Source: Myxocyprinus asiaticus (lineage: Eukaryota; Chordata; Actinopteri; Cypriniformes; Catostomidae). From it: DNA of 64,000 bases. The notes below the pieces were generated by a model, which saw nothing but the letters and a program-made list of their open reading frames with translations, did no database searches and was not told the origin of the DNA. Location: positions 52,751,501 through 52,815,500 of the forward strand of contig NC_059346.1 in assembly GCF_019703515.2 (NCBI RefSeq). Direction: 5' to 3'. Position 1 is the stretch's first letter, and every line of letters begins with the position of its first letter. Below, in pieces: positions 1 to 12,000 of this stretch. The position numbers and the translations under genes are program-made.

Positions 1-3000
1 CCAGCATGGCCTACCTGCAGGACTCCAGCGCCAGACTCTCTCTGCTCACCGCACAGTCGCTGGGAGCGGCCAGCCTCAAGAGTGGTCAGAATCTTTCAAA
101 TTCACATTCAAGTGCTTCAGTGGAGTGTATAAAAAGCAATGTAGTGCTGTACCTGTATGAGCTTTTTAAATTTTCTTTTCTTTAAAGCTGAAGTGTGTAA
201 CTTCTGCAGTATTTAAATTAGGACTGGGCAATTTAACGATATATATTGTGGCGACGATATAAAGTGTCAACCAATAGAGATTTTGCTATATCGTGTATAT
301 CGCGATATGTAAATATCCATGTGCGCAGCGTGGGCTTATCTATCTGTGGGCAGGGCTTCACGTGGGACTGAGGGTATTGAAGAAACATGGACAGGGTTTT
401 TCCGGCATTGAATATTTCACGTGACTGTGGCGCGTGCTATCTCTGGAGTTCCGAAGTGCGAGCGAATCCAGCAGGCTTTCCGATATTTGTGCTTCAGAGA
501 CAGGAGAGCTCAGAGCGGGATCACTCGCACTACTCAATCATTTTTGACCCAGGAAAATCCCAAATGGAGAAAGACAACTCCACAGAAGGGATGACTCCCA
601 AACAGGTCAAGAAAATGAAGAGGAGCTTGTTATTAAAACAGGCGCGACATCTGTGGTTCGCACGACGATAATCACTTGTAATACAATAATCTGTTTCGAC
701 ATCTCAAAATGAAGCACGCAGAAGAATATTATGAAAGCCAAAAGATGATCTCCGCATTAATTTGTTAATTTTTGTATTTATTTTGCAAGAAGTGATATGT
801 ATTTTATATTTATTTTCTTCAAGAAGTGTTTATTTTTGTTGGATTATTATTAGTTTTTTTACTTATGTTTTATTTTCTTTGTCGCATTGCTTTGAGAAGA
901 TCTTAAGTTTCTTGAGCAAAGTTTATAATAATAATAATACTGGTCAACAACATTTTAAACTTTAATGTGGCATACTGTTATATTTAGCATTTTGGTAAGG
1001 TTGATTTAAATGTATTTACTTACTTTGACATTGTCATGTCTCAAATAAAGGAGTTCCAAAAATAGGCATTACAATATGGTTATTTTCTATATAAACCGAT
1101 TTTTATAGATTTTTCCAGAAAACTTTTACTATATCATGATAAATATAATTATTGTGACATAAAATTACTCATATCATGAAATAAGACTTTGGTCATATCG
1201 CCCACCCCTAATTTAAATACTTTCTCCTATCCCAGCCTATGATTCAGAGCAATTATAAGTGAACTATTCTTATGTTGATTTCCTCAAAAAAACTAAAAAC
1301 TGTCTCTCTTGCACTAAAAATTGCTCAGTTGTTTTTTTACAGCCCATTCAGCCAGACACAGCAACACTGACTCGCCAGTGGTGTTAGTTTGGGGCAGGAC
1401 TGTCTGTTTGGACAATCAATGGCAGACAGGGGGAATGTTCAAAAAGCTGTAATTCTTTTTTTTGCAATTCCACTTGGTGGCGCAAGTGGTGTAAGAAATG
1501 ACACTTAAATTTAATAAAATAAAGTAAATATCTGGTTTCCCAAGAATTCCTAACACCCCTTCCACCCCAATCTGTGTGTTCTATTATTTAGTAGTCACGA
1601 CCCAAACGCAAGCCATTGGTTGAGCCTGAAGTTGACATGTCGGACTGCTCAAACAAACAGGGCAGCGTTTCCAGATAACGATGAGTCTTAGCTCTTAAAG
1701 GGATAGTTCACCCAAAAATGAAAATTTTCTCATAATTTACTTACCCACATGCCATCTCAGATGTGTATGACTTTCTTTCTTCTGCTGAACACAAACTAAG
1801 ATTTTTTTTTTCAAATATAGGTCTTTACAATGCAATGAACGGCTGCCAGAACTTTGAAGCTCCAAAAATCACATAAAAGCAGCATAACAGTAATCCATAT
1901 GAGTCCAGTGGTTAAATTCAAAACTTCAGAAGTGATATAATAAGTGTGGGTTAGAAACAGATCAACATTTAAGTCTTTTTTTTTTTATTCTTTTTTTTTA
2001 CCATGAATCTCTACTTTCACTTTCACATTTTGAAAGTGAAAGTTAAAGGTGACTGCATGGGTTTGTCTCCTTACGATGCACTTACGATGCACTTTACGAT
2101 TACTCCAAAGCACTTGTATATCTACGCCGATTTTCAAGTACTAATAAAGTCTGTAATTCTAAGATGATTCGTTCAGTCATCGAAACGCAGCCCTGAGCAA
2201 TTCTTTGAAAGATCCACAGTATTTACATTCTTTGGAAATGTCTACCTACAAATGGCTTGCCTATAGTTGTCTCTGGGTTAGAAGCAAGTGTTTTAACACT
2301 GAAAAATGTTTACACTTCACCTTTTAAAAAAAAAAATTTCAATCCCCTTTTCTCCCAAATTGGAATACCCAACCCACTACTTAGTAGGTCCTCATGGTGG
2401 CGCGGTTACTCACCTCAATCCGGGTGGCGGATGACAAGTCTCAGTTGCCTTCACTTCTGAGATCGTCAATCTGTGCATTTTATCACGTGACTTGTTGTGC
2501 ATGACACCATGGAGACTCTGCATGTGGAGGCTCATGCTACCCTCCGCGATCCACGCACAACTTACCACGCGCCCCATTGAGAGTGAGAACCACTAATCGT
2601 GACCACGAGGAGGTTACCCCATGTGACTCTACCCTCCCTAGCAACCGGGCCAATTTGGTTGCTTAAGAGACCTGGCTGGAGTCACTCAGCACGCCCTGGA
2701 TTCGAACTCATGACTCCAGGGGTGGTAGTCAGCGTCAGTACTTGCTGAGCTACCCAGGCCCCCACACACTTCACCTTTAAGAATTTGATTTCTGTTGGAA
2801 CACACATGTAAACTCTATTATGCAGCAACTACAACATGATAAACAAACTAACATTCAATTCTTTTTATTAAATGTATTAATTATGATAGCAATATAAATG
2901 TATCTGCCAGCTATAGTCCATTAGCCTAATTATACTGTATGAGATATGCTTATGAAGCTCAATGATGTTGATTCCACAGGTCAGCTAGAGGTGATTATGG

Positions 3001-6000
3001 ACCGCAGACTGAATCAGGATGATAATCGAGGTTTAGGTCAGGGAGTGCTGGACAATAAAATCACTGCTAACTCCTTCCGCCTACTGTTGGAAAAGAGGAG
3101 CTCTGTGGAGGAGGTAATCAGAATGGAGAAATGATTGAGCTAAAGAAACACCATACATTGGGGAATATTGCCTGAATGACGCATTGACTGTTTACTCTAG
3201 CTTTTTTAGATTTTGGAATATTGTTGCATTACACATCATTTTCTTCATAATTGCTTCCTAATTTTGAATTCATGTTGTAACCATGTTACCACTGTGACCG
3301 CTCTCTTAAAGAGTGATAACCAGATGTCTCTGGACATTAAACACCTGTCTCTTTATTGCTTGTCCATTTGCTGGTCAAAGGTGGTTTAGATGATCGTTTA
3401 GGTGAACTACCACCTGGATTCAACCTGGTAGACCATCTTGGTCAACTGGTTAGAGCTGGTAGACCACTTTTAAACAGCAAATAAGAAAAAAAACTGTTCC
3501 TAAAACCATGTTCCTAAAACTAGCTTGACCACATTGGTCATCATCTGCTTAGGCAAAAAAAAAACAGTCAACATGAATGTTTGGCTGACTCATTCCAATC
3601 ATTACTCTGGCAGAAACCAACCTCAATACGCAAGGGGATGATAGTTTGCTTCATGCCATAAACTTGATGTGTAGTGGAGCTGTCAAAATTAAAGCATGCG
3701 ATTAAAATGTTTAACGCTTTAATATTTTTTACGTGATTAACACTTACCAATTTTGACATTAGTATCTGACGTTTTATTCAGCTCCGTGTGAGTTCTGAAC
3801 ACTGGCACGAATATGGTGGAACCATCACGATGTGTCCGGAGTCAGTTACACTGATGTATACGCCACAAACACAAACACAGCAGCGATTCCGTGTTAATAA
3901 TCAAGTGATGGAGAAAGGACCACTTTTTACAGAACAAACCCAAGTGGGACTTGTGACCAAAAATAAAGTACTTTGTGGCCTTTGTAAGGTGGAATTTAAT
4001 TACCTCAGAAGCACGTCAAGTCTTAACTAGTGGTTGACCGATAGTGGATTTTACCAATATCGATAACTAAGTTGGGCAGTACCTGTCGATAACCGATTAG
4101 TCAAGGTCAGGGTCTGTTCAAACAGATGGAACACAACAGACTGGAACCGAACGCGAGGATTGAGACACATTTCCAATTTGAACATCTTTCCTGACAAAGT
4201 ATTTAAACAACTCATTGCTTAATCTGAGAAATGCTTATAACAGAGCAAGATGCAAAGGCCAAAGACCTCCACCAACTGTAAGGGGCTGTTCACACTGAAC
4301 GCTTTTGCAACCATCCATTTGCTTTTCTATGTAAATGTGTGGTAGACGAACGTCTTTGTTTCCTTTTGTTTTTGGTTATTCAGCGTCTCATGCAGGAGCG
4401 CTGTTTTTTAGATGATGTGTCTACTTAAAAAGGACTTTAAAAGCATATTGAGACACCTGCTTTCTGTTAAACTGTATTTGTTGCACTGTGTCTAGCCTTT
4501 TTTAGTGCAAGAATGTGATCGATCTGAAGTCATTGTATTACAGTGAGGATAAAACAATTGAAATCAGATGCATTTTTGATTTGTTTATACGTTTCTCTCG
4601 GCTGCATGAAGATATTAATTTGCTTTTTCATGTCACTAGCTTTAAAAATGCAACTTAGCTGGCTAACGAATGCATAAACGTGACCAGCTGGATATAAACT
4701 AATGCAAATAGATGGTAATAGATGGTAACAATCGTGACATTTAAAGATTTGGGTAGGACTTGCGTTTATTTTTGTCACATTGTTCTAACTGCTTGAGGTT
4801 AGCTTTAATGTTAGCATCCTCTCTGCCTTGTCGGCAAACATACTGCTGTTCTCTAATGCAGCATCTCGTCAACAAACGAATTACTTTATAATGATATGAC
4901 AACGTGTACTGTAGTGTACTGTATACATACCTTTTCATTGTTGTTTTAAATCTGCATCTGAAGTGTTCCGCTCCATGCAGAGTGTAGTCTCACGTGTTAA
5001 AACAAACACCACAAGACATCAGTGAAGTGATAGTTTTTATTTCGCTGGGGAAAAACAATCGGTGTGGATTTTTGGCGACAACCGATAGGTCCAGAAATTT
5101 GTTATCGGTGCCGATTAATCAGCAAAACCGATATATCGGTCGACCTCTAGTCTTAACTATCACCTAAAACCCAAAAACTCGATGCATGGCACTGATGAGG
5201 GACTGCTGTGGTAGGCTTGTTGGAGTTTCACCTGTTGACATCTGTTGACGCGTCACACAAAGTTAAAAATTAAAATTTTGACCCAGTTGCTGCTGATTTT
5301 TCAAGTGTCAGCTAATGGTTACTGGAAAATTTGGATGAAGTATCATTACGTGTGCAGTGCCAGCGCTAAAAGCAAAACAAGACGTTAAACATGTTCGGAA
5401 TGGCATACTACCATACTACCCTTGCCATTTCTGCCATACAAAGATATTGCAGAAGAAGTAAGAGTAGTATGGGTGAATGTGAATGTGGCTTCATGATTGG
5501 TGTAGCAATGTGGATAGCCTCAGCCTACCGGCAGATTCATGTTTTGGAGGATTAGGGTTTAAGAGATTTAATGCCCATTACAACTAATACGAAACCTATG
5601 GGGACTAGTTCTTTCAATTAGTCAACCTCCCACTTGACTTGAATTGGTGCTATTTTTAGTGCATTTCTAGCTTTATACTGTGAAAGGCTTTGTTTGGAAA
5701 ATGTTAATAAACATTATTGTTACATATTGTTTTCTTTTCTAAGAAGAAACTAAATGCATTTTGACAGGAAAAAAAGAAGTGGATATATAGTGTCAAATTT
5801 CAGGACTTTCAGAATCTGCGATTAATCGCAATTAAGCATACATCGTTAAACAGCTGACGGAAGTGACATTTCAAACGCATGCGGTGTGTTGCTGCTAGCT
5901 TTAGTGCATTAGCCAACCTCAGTTCAACACTTGTATCTCAAACAATGTACATATTCACACAGTGTAAGTGGTAGTGGTAAAGCATTCAACTCACATTTGT

Positions 6001-9000
6001 ATGTTGCTGTCTTCACTGAAGTTTCGCTAATTGCTATATTCTCCATTATTTACAATTGTTTTATCATACCAGCAACGCAGCCAGATAACTGCACCCCTTC
6101 CGCTACGGATGGCAAGCTGCGAGCACTGAGTGCATGAAGTGTCCAACATTTCACACGGTTGAAGAAGTGCATCTTTCGGATACTCGTACACTTCTTTTTG
6201 TTGCATTTTCAATGTTAACATACTACTCGCACAACTTACACTACAAAATGATGTAGAATAGTGCAGAAGTTGGCAGTTTGGGATGCACTTACAGTTTTGT
6301 GCCTCAGAACAATGCAAATGAGCTCAGTACGTTTACACGCACTGTAAAAGCTTAATTTCAGTAGTACAAAAACAAAAATTAGTCTTATATAAAATGTCAA
6401 GTGATCACTTTAGTCCGACTGAAATCGTTAAATTTGTTACACACCTAGATAATACGATAGTAGTTTGGCTTTGTCCAGCATTTATACAAGTTAATCGGAC
6501 CACAATTGGCCTCTGCATTTGCACATGGATGTTTCCGAAAGACTGGATGTGCAATGTGTATTTAACACTTCCTCAGCTGAAGTCCTTCCTTCGTGTCATG
6601 TATACTTGCTGACAATGTTTATCATTTGTCTTTCTTAGGGCCAGAAAGAGGAGAATGCCCCATATAGCTACCCATCTATGCTGAGTCACATGTCTTTCAT
6701 GTACCTCAACCACCCCCTCATCTCCATGGCAACCAGTCTAGACTCAGCCACTCTATCCTTGACCCCCTACAATCCTCTGAGCACCTCCTTCCCCTGCGAC
6801 ATTCATCTGGTCAACCTGCGTGCCATCCAGTCTAAGGTAATTCTCTGTTATGTTCGCTTCTGCTGGAGGATCTGAAATAGTAAGCAAAAGATGTTTTGGT
6901 CATAATGGACAGCAGAGGAATGCTGGCTCATTTCCTAAGATGGCCATAAATTATATTGACCTTCCAATTGATATCTCAGGGTCCCATTTCCAATGGCTGA
7001 GCTGTAATATTTTAACACTTGACAGGATAAAACTAGAAATGCTCAAAACAGGGCTTAGGGGATAGTTTCGAAGTATGACCCTCACTGCTATAGATTTCAG
7101 GAATAGAGGATGGGAGGCTGTGATTTATACTTAAATACTTATTGAATATTTCTCTCAAGTAATAAAGACACAGAACAATGCTTCTTGCTGTTTGCATTAT
7201 TTGGTTTTGGCTACGTAATGAATCTGTTTAAAACCCTAGTCAGCTGCCTCGCTCTCTGCTTAGGTGGCTGCCTTCTAAAGGGGACCCAAAATGCATTGTA
7301 TTTGACTACATTGGTTTTTAATCGTTGGTCTGTGTAAAAATGTGTTAGATGTATGTCTTTGACCATTGGAATGTGTCTCACTGTTTTCATCAGAGTCTCA
7401 TGAATGAATTTTTAAGCATTGCTAAGATGCAGTGTCAAGTTAAAAGTTCAGCTTTTAAAAACATGCCCCTTGAGACACCTACATGCTGTTTCGTCCTGCC
7501 ATCTAGCTGTTTTTGAATGAAAGTACGTGTTTTGTAAAGGGCCCTATGGTAGCATCCTAACTGAAGTGGAAGCTCATTAGGGGCCGTTCAGATCAAATTC
7601 GTTGTTGTATTAAAAAAAAAAAAAAAAAACTAAACGCAACAAATGGAACATAATGCAGGTGTCTCGAGAAGCGTTTTTAAAAGATAAAGTCCTTTTGTCT
7701 CGAAATGGCATTAAAAAAATTTGGTGTTCCTGTATGAGATGCTAAAAAACAGCCAGATGTGGCACAATGGTCAAAGACACTAGAGTCTAGCACTGTTTAC
7801 ATAGAAAAACAATTGCTAAATAGTGCAGACGGACGGCCAAAAAAATTTCTGTTTGAAAGACACTCAATTAAAAAGCGTGCCACTGAATGCACTATATATT
7901 ATTACTGAATACACTAAAAAGCACAAAAAATATATTGCAAAAACAATATAGAGTGACATAGTCAATTTTATTTATTTATACTTTTTCAGTGCTGAATAAA
8001 ATATATTTATAATATATACAGTTGATGTCAGAAGTTTACATACACTTAGGCTGAAGTCATTAAAACTCATTTTTTAACCACTCCACAGATTTCATATTAG
8101 CAAACTATAGTTTTGGCAAGTCGCTTAGGACATATACTTTGTGCATGATACAAGTAATTTTTCCAACAATTGTTTACAGATATATTGTTTCACTTTTAAA
8201 TGACTGTAACAATTCCAGTGGGTCAGAAGTTTACATACACTAAGTTAACTGTGCCTTTAAGCAGCTTGGAAAATTCCAGAAAATTATGTCATGCCTTTAG
8301 ACAATTAGCCAATTAGCTTCTGATAGGAGGTGTACTGAACTGGAGGTGTACCTGTGGATGTATTTTAAGGCCTAACTTCAAACTCAGTGCCTCTTTGCTT
8401 GACATCATGGGAAAATCTAAAGAAATCAGCCAAGACCTCAGAAAAAAAAATTGTGGACCTAGAGGTGTGCGATATATATCATCTATGATAATATCGCAAT
8501 TATTGTTTTAACGATATGCGAAATCACATTATCGAGTATGTCACTCATTTTCAAAAACCAATCAAAAAGCCATATTAAGTGTCCACGAATTCACTGCGTG
8601 CTGTAGCAAAGTAGTATATACTATTGCACATGCGCATTCAGATCATGATGTTGCACATTAGATTGCGGTGTGTATGACAGAAGTTAAAAATGAGCGAAGA
8701 AATAGCGAGAGGAGAAGATTATCAAACACCAACAACCTCGCAACCCACGCTAGATTTAATTGCTAGACGTGGGTCATCATCAATATCGTGGAGGTGGTTT
8801 GGTTTTGAAAGGTCAGATGCTAGTCAAAAGACGCCAATCTGCAAACTGTGCTGAAAATCGGTTACAGTCAAAAGCAGCTCGACAACCAACCTGTTTCACC
8901 ATCTTCGAACTACCCACTGCACTGAATATGAGGAATATGAAAAGTTTCGCGAGTCAACAGAACACAACACGCCTGCAGCTGACAGGGTAAAAGCAAAAAA

Positions 9001-12000
9001 ACTTCATGGTTACTTGTGTAACCTCCATTCCCTGATGGAGGGAACGAGACGTTGTGTTGATGTAGAGACACTAGGGGGTCACTCTTGGGAGCCCGAGACA
9101 CCTCTGGTCTTTGATAAAAGGCCAATGAAAATTGGCGAGTGGTATTTGCATGCCATTCCCCCGGACATACGGGTATAAAAGGAGCTGGTATGCAACCACT
9201 CATTCAGGTTTTATGCTAAGCCGAGACAAGGTCCCGGCCATTTCAGCGGGTAGTTCAGCGTTGTGGCAGGAGGACACAATGTCTCATTCCCTCCATCAGG
9301 GAACAGAGGTTACACAAGTAACCATGACATTCCCTATCTGTCACTCAATCGACGTTGTGTCGATGTAGTGACACTAGGGGTCCCTATACAAAACGCCGCA
9401 ACTGGCTGAACTGTGTTACGTGAACTGGCGGTGTGTGACAGGCAGACAACTGTGTGTCTCGTAGCCAGCGCACCAGGCCACCACATAACCTCCCCCAACA
9501 TAGTTATGAAGTGTCGAACGGCCCTTTGAGGACAAGTCGACTACCCAAAAGATAGAGACAGGCTAGCCCAGTCGCGGCCTCTTTTCCCCTTCTTTTTTTC
9601 CACTCCCTAAAAAAAAGGGGGAATATCCGACTGGGCCGACCAGGTCTAGTCTGGGGGTATCCCTCCCAAGGGGAGAACACCGCGGAGACCACACCTCGCC
9701 CAGAGAGAGGGGGGATATTTAAGTAGAAGATACATCACATGGTCTTGCCGAGCTATGTCGGAATTATGTCATGTGGGGAAGTCTCATGGTAGGTCCTACC
9801 CAACATGGGAGGTGTTACTACAAACATGGAGACTGTGGCAGAGGGGCCTCTGCCCAAGGAAGACGCAGTTTTCCAACAGGGAAACGAATTAGCGGAAGAT
9901 ATACATCGCATGGGGTTACCTACAGGGAACCGCCACATGCGGAGCACCTACCCCAGAACAGGGCTTTTAGTTATCACGTGTACTGGGCCGGCAGCGAGTC
10001 CCTCCGAAAATTCGACTGCCACAGGGCTCGGAGGAAGTCAACCAGGGAACATAGTTTGTGAACACTACTGGGAGTTAATGGCGCACATCTTCAGCTCAGA
10101 GGAGGTGAAATGCGCTATGTGCAAGCGATACACCCGGCCAGCTATCCCGGGCTTATCCGCTTGTATTGCGTGCCACTACCCGGGAAGAAACTGGTTCCAC
10201 CCGGGGGTTGTAGAACCTCGCAAAGGTGTTGGGTGTTGCCCAGGCCGCTGCTCTGCAAATGTCTGTTAGAGAGGCACCCCTGGCCAGGGCCCAGGAGGCC
10301 GCTACACCCCTGGTACTCCCCTGAGTGTAACCTGCCATGACAGTGCATCTGCTGCAGTGTTGAGGTCGCCAGGGATGTGAGTGGCTCGCAGCGACTTGAG
10401 GTGCTGCTGACTCCAGAGGAGGAGATGGTGGGCGAGTTGTGACATACAACATGAGCGCAGACTGCCTTGATGGTTGACATATGCTACTGTTGCTGTGTTG
10501 TCGGTACGAGCTAACACGTGCTTGCCCTGGATCAACTGCCGGAACATCCGCAGGGCGAGCAGAATTGCCAGCAACTCGGCAGTTGATGTGCCAACGCAGC
10601 CGCGGGCCCGTCCATAAGCCAGCGGCTGCGTGCCCGTTGCAAACAGCGCCCCAGCCCATTTTGGAGGCGTCTGTCATGACCACGATGCACCTGGAGACCT
10701 GCTCTAGGAGAACGCCTGCCCGTAGAAACGTGAGGTTGGTCCAAGGGCTGAAGAGATGGTGTCAGATCGGCGTGATGGCCACGCGATGTGTCCCGCGGCG
10801 CCATGCCCATCTCGGGACTCGAGTCGGAAGCCAGTGCTGAAGCGGTCTCATATGCATCAACCCGAGCGGAGTGGCCACCGCTGAGGATGCCATATGCCCC
10901 CGGAGCCTCTGAAAAAATTTCAGTGGAACTGCTGTTTTCTGTTTGAACGTCTTCAAACAGGTCAGCACCGACTGTGCGCGCTCATTCATGAAGCATGCTG
11001 TCAACGAGACTGAGTCCAACACCAAACCGAGAGATGCTCTGAACCGGGAAGAGCTTGCTCTTTTCCCAGTTGACCCGAAGCCCTAGTCGGCTGAGGTGCG
11101 AGAGCACCAGGTCCCGGTGTGCACACAACACATCCCGAGAGTGAGCTAGGATTAGCCAACCGTCGGGATAGTTGAGGATGCAAATGCCCACTTCCCTTAG
11201 CGGGACAAGGGCTGCCTCTACGACCTTTGTGAAGACACAAGGGAAAAAGGACAGACCGAAAGGGAGGACCTTGTACTGATACGCCCGACCCTCGAATGCA
11301 AACCGAGGTAGAATCAAGACGTGGAAGTACACGTCCTACAGGTCTACCGCCGCGAACCAATCTTGATGCTGGACGCTAGGGTGTGTCTTTGTGTCAGCAT
11401 CTAGGACGGGAATCTGTGTAAAGCCCGGTTCAGAAATCGCAGGTCCAAGATTGGCCGCAACCCACTGCCTTTTTTTGGTACAATGAAGTAGGGGCTGTAA
11501 AACCCCTTCTTCATCTCGGCCGGAGGGACAATCTCGTCAGATGCACCGGCGGGTGGGGCCTCGTGGTGGGGCGGAGCCTGAGGTGCCACACCGTGTCGTG
11601 GCCGTGCTGAGTTCAGGGACATCGAAGTACCTACCTGGCTCCTTGTGACCACCTCCGGAACAGCCTGGGACGGGGATGAAGAGGCCTGTCCTCGTGACCC
11701 GTGGAGACTGTCACATCGGGGGCGGATTTGTGCCACAGCTGGGCGCTCAGGGGCGGAGAGACTGCCGCTGGAGCGCCAAACCTGCCAAATAGAGTGGTGG
11801 ACGGTGGTCGTGATGACGGCCACACCGGATATGTGACCCAGGGAACAAGGAAACCGCTCTTGCTGAACTTTTGGGTACTGCAGCCACTTGGGCATGCAGC
11901 GCAATTAAATGCAAAGTAGCAAAAGATTCTCCTCCCGGCCCTCGACCGGGGGATGGAGTGGTCTGCTTACTAGCTCCAGAGCAGCAGGTCGTCTCAGGGG

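Larger units (their letters stand above)
174..2785. mobile_element. Old MITE-like repeat, split by later insertions
   Basis: The left edge reads 'aaagctgaagtgtgtaa' and the right edge 'tttacacttcacctttaa', which are rough inverted copies of each other. Related sequence appears at about 22693-22945 and 24590-24735 ('aaactcatgccattg', 'gctcaaacaaa', 'ggcttacttacag'). This copy is interrupted by a hAT (219-1210), a foldback arm (about 1699-1985) and a SINE (2325-2765). The edges are approximate. Confidence 0.5.

Noticed and set aside
387..671. 94-codon frame inside the hAT at 219-1210
   Set aside because: No BED finger, RNase H-like or hATC motif could be recognised, so it is not listed as a gene.
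9771..10269. Open frames on the + strand inside the first DIRS
   Set aside because: They lie antisense to, or downstream of, the Gag-RT-RNase H order on the - strand and match nothing known.
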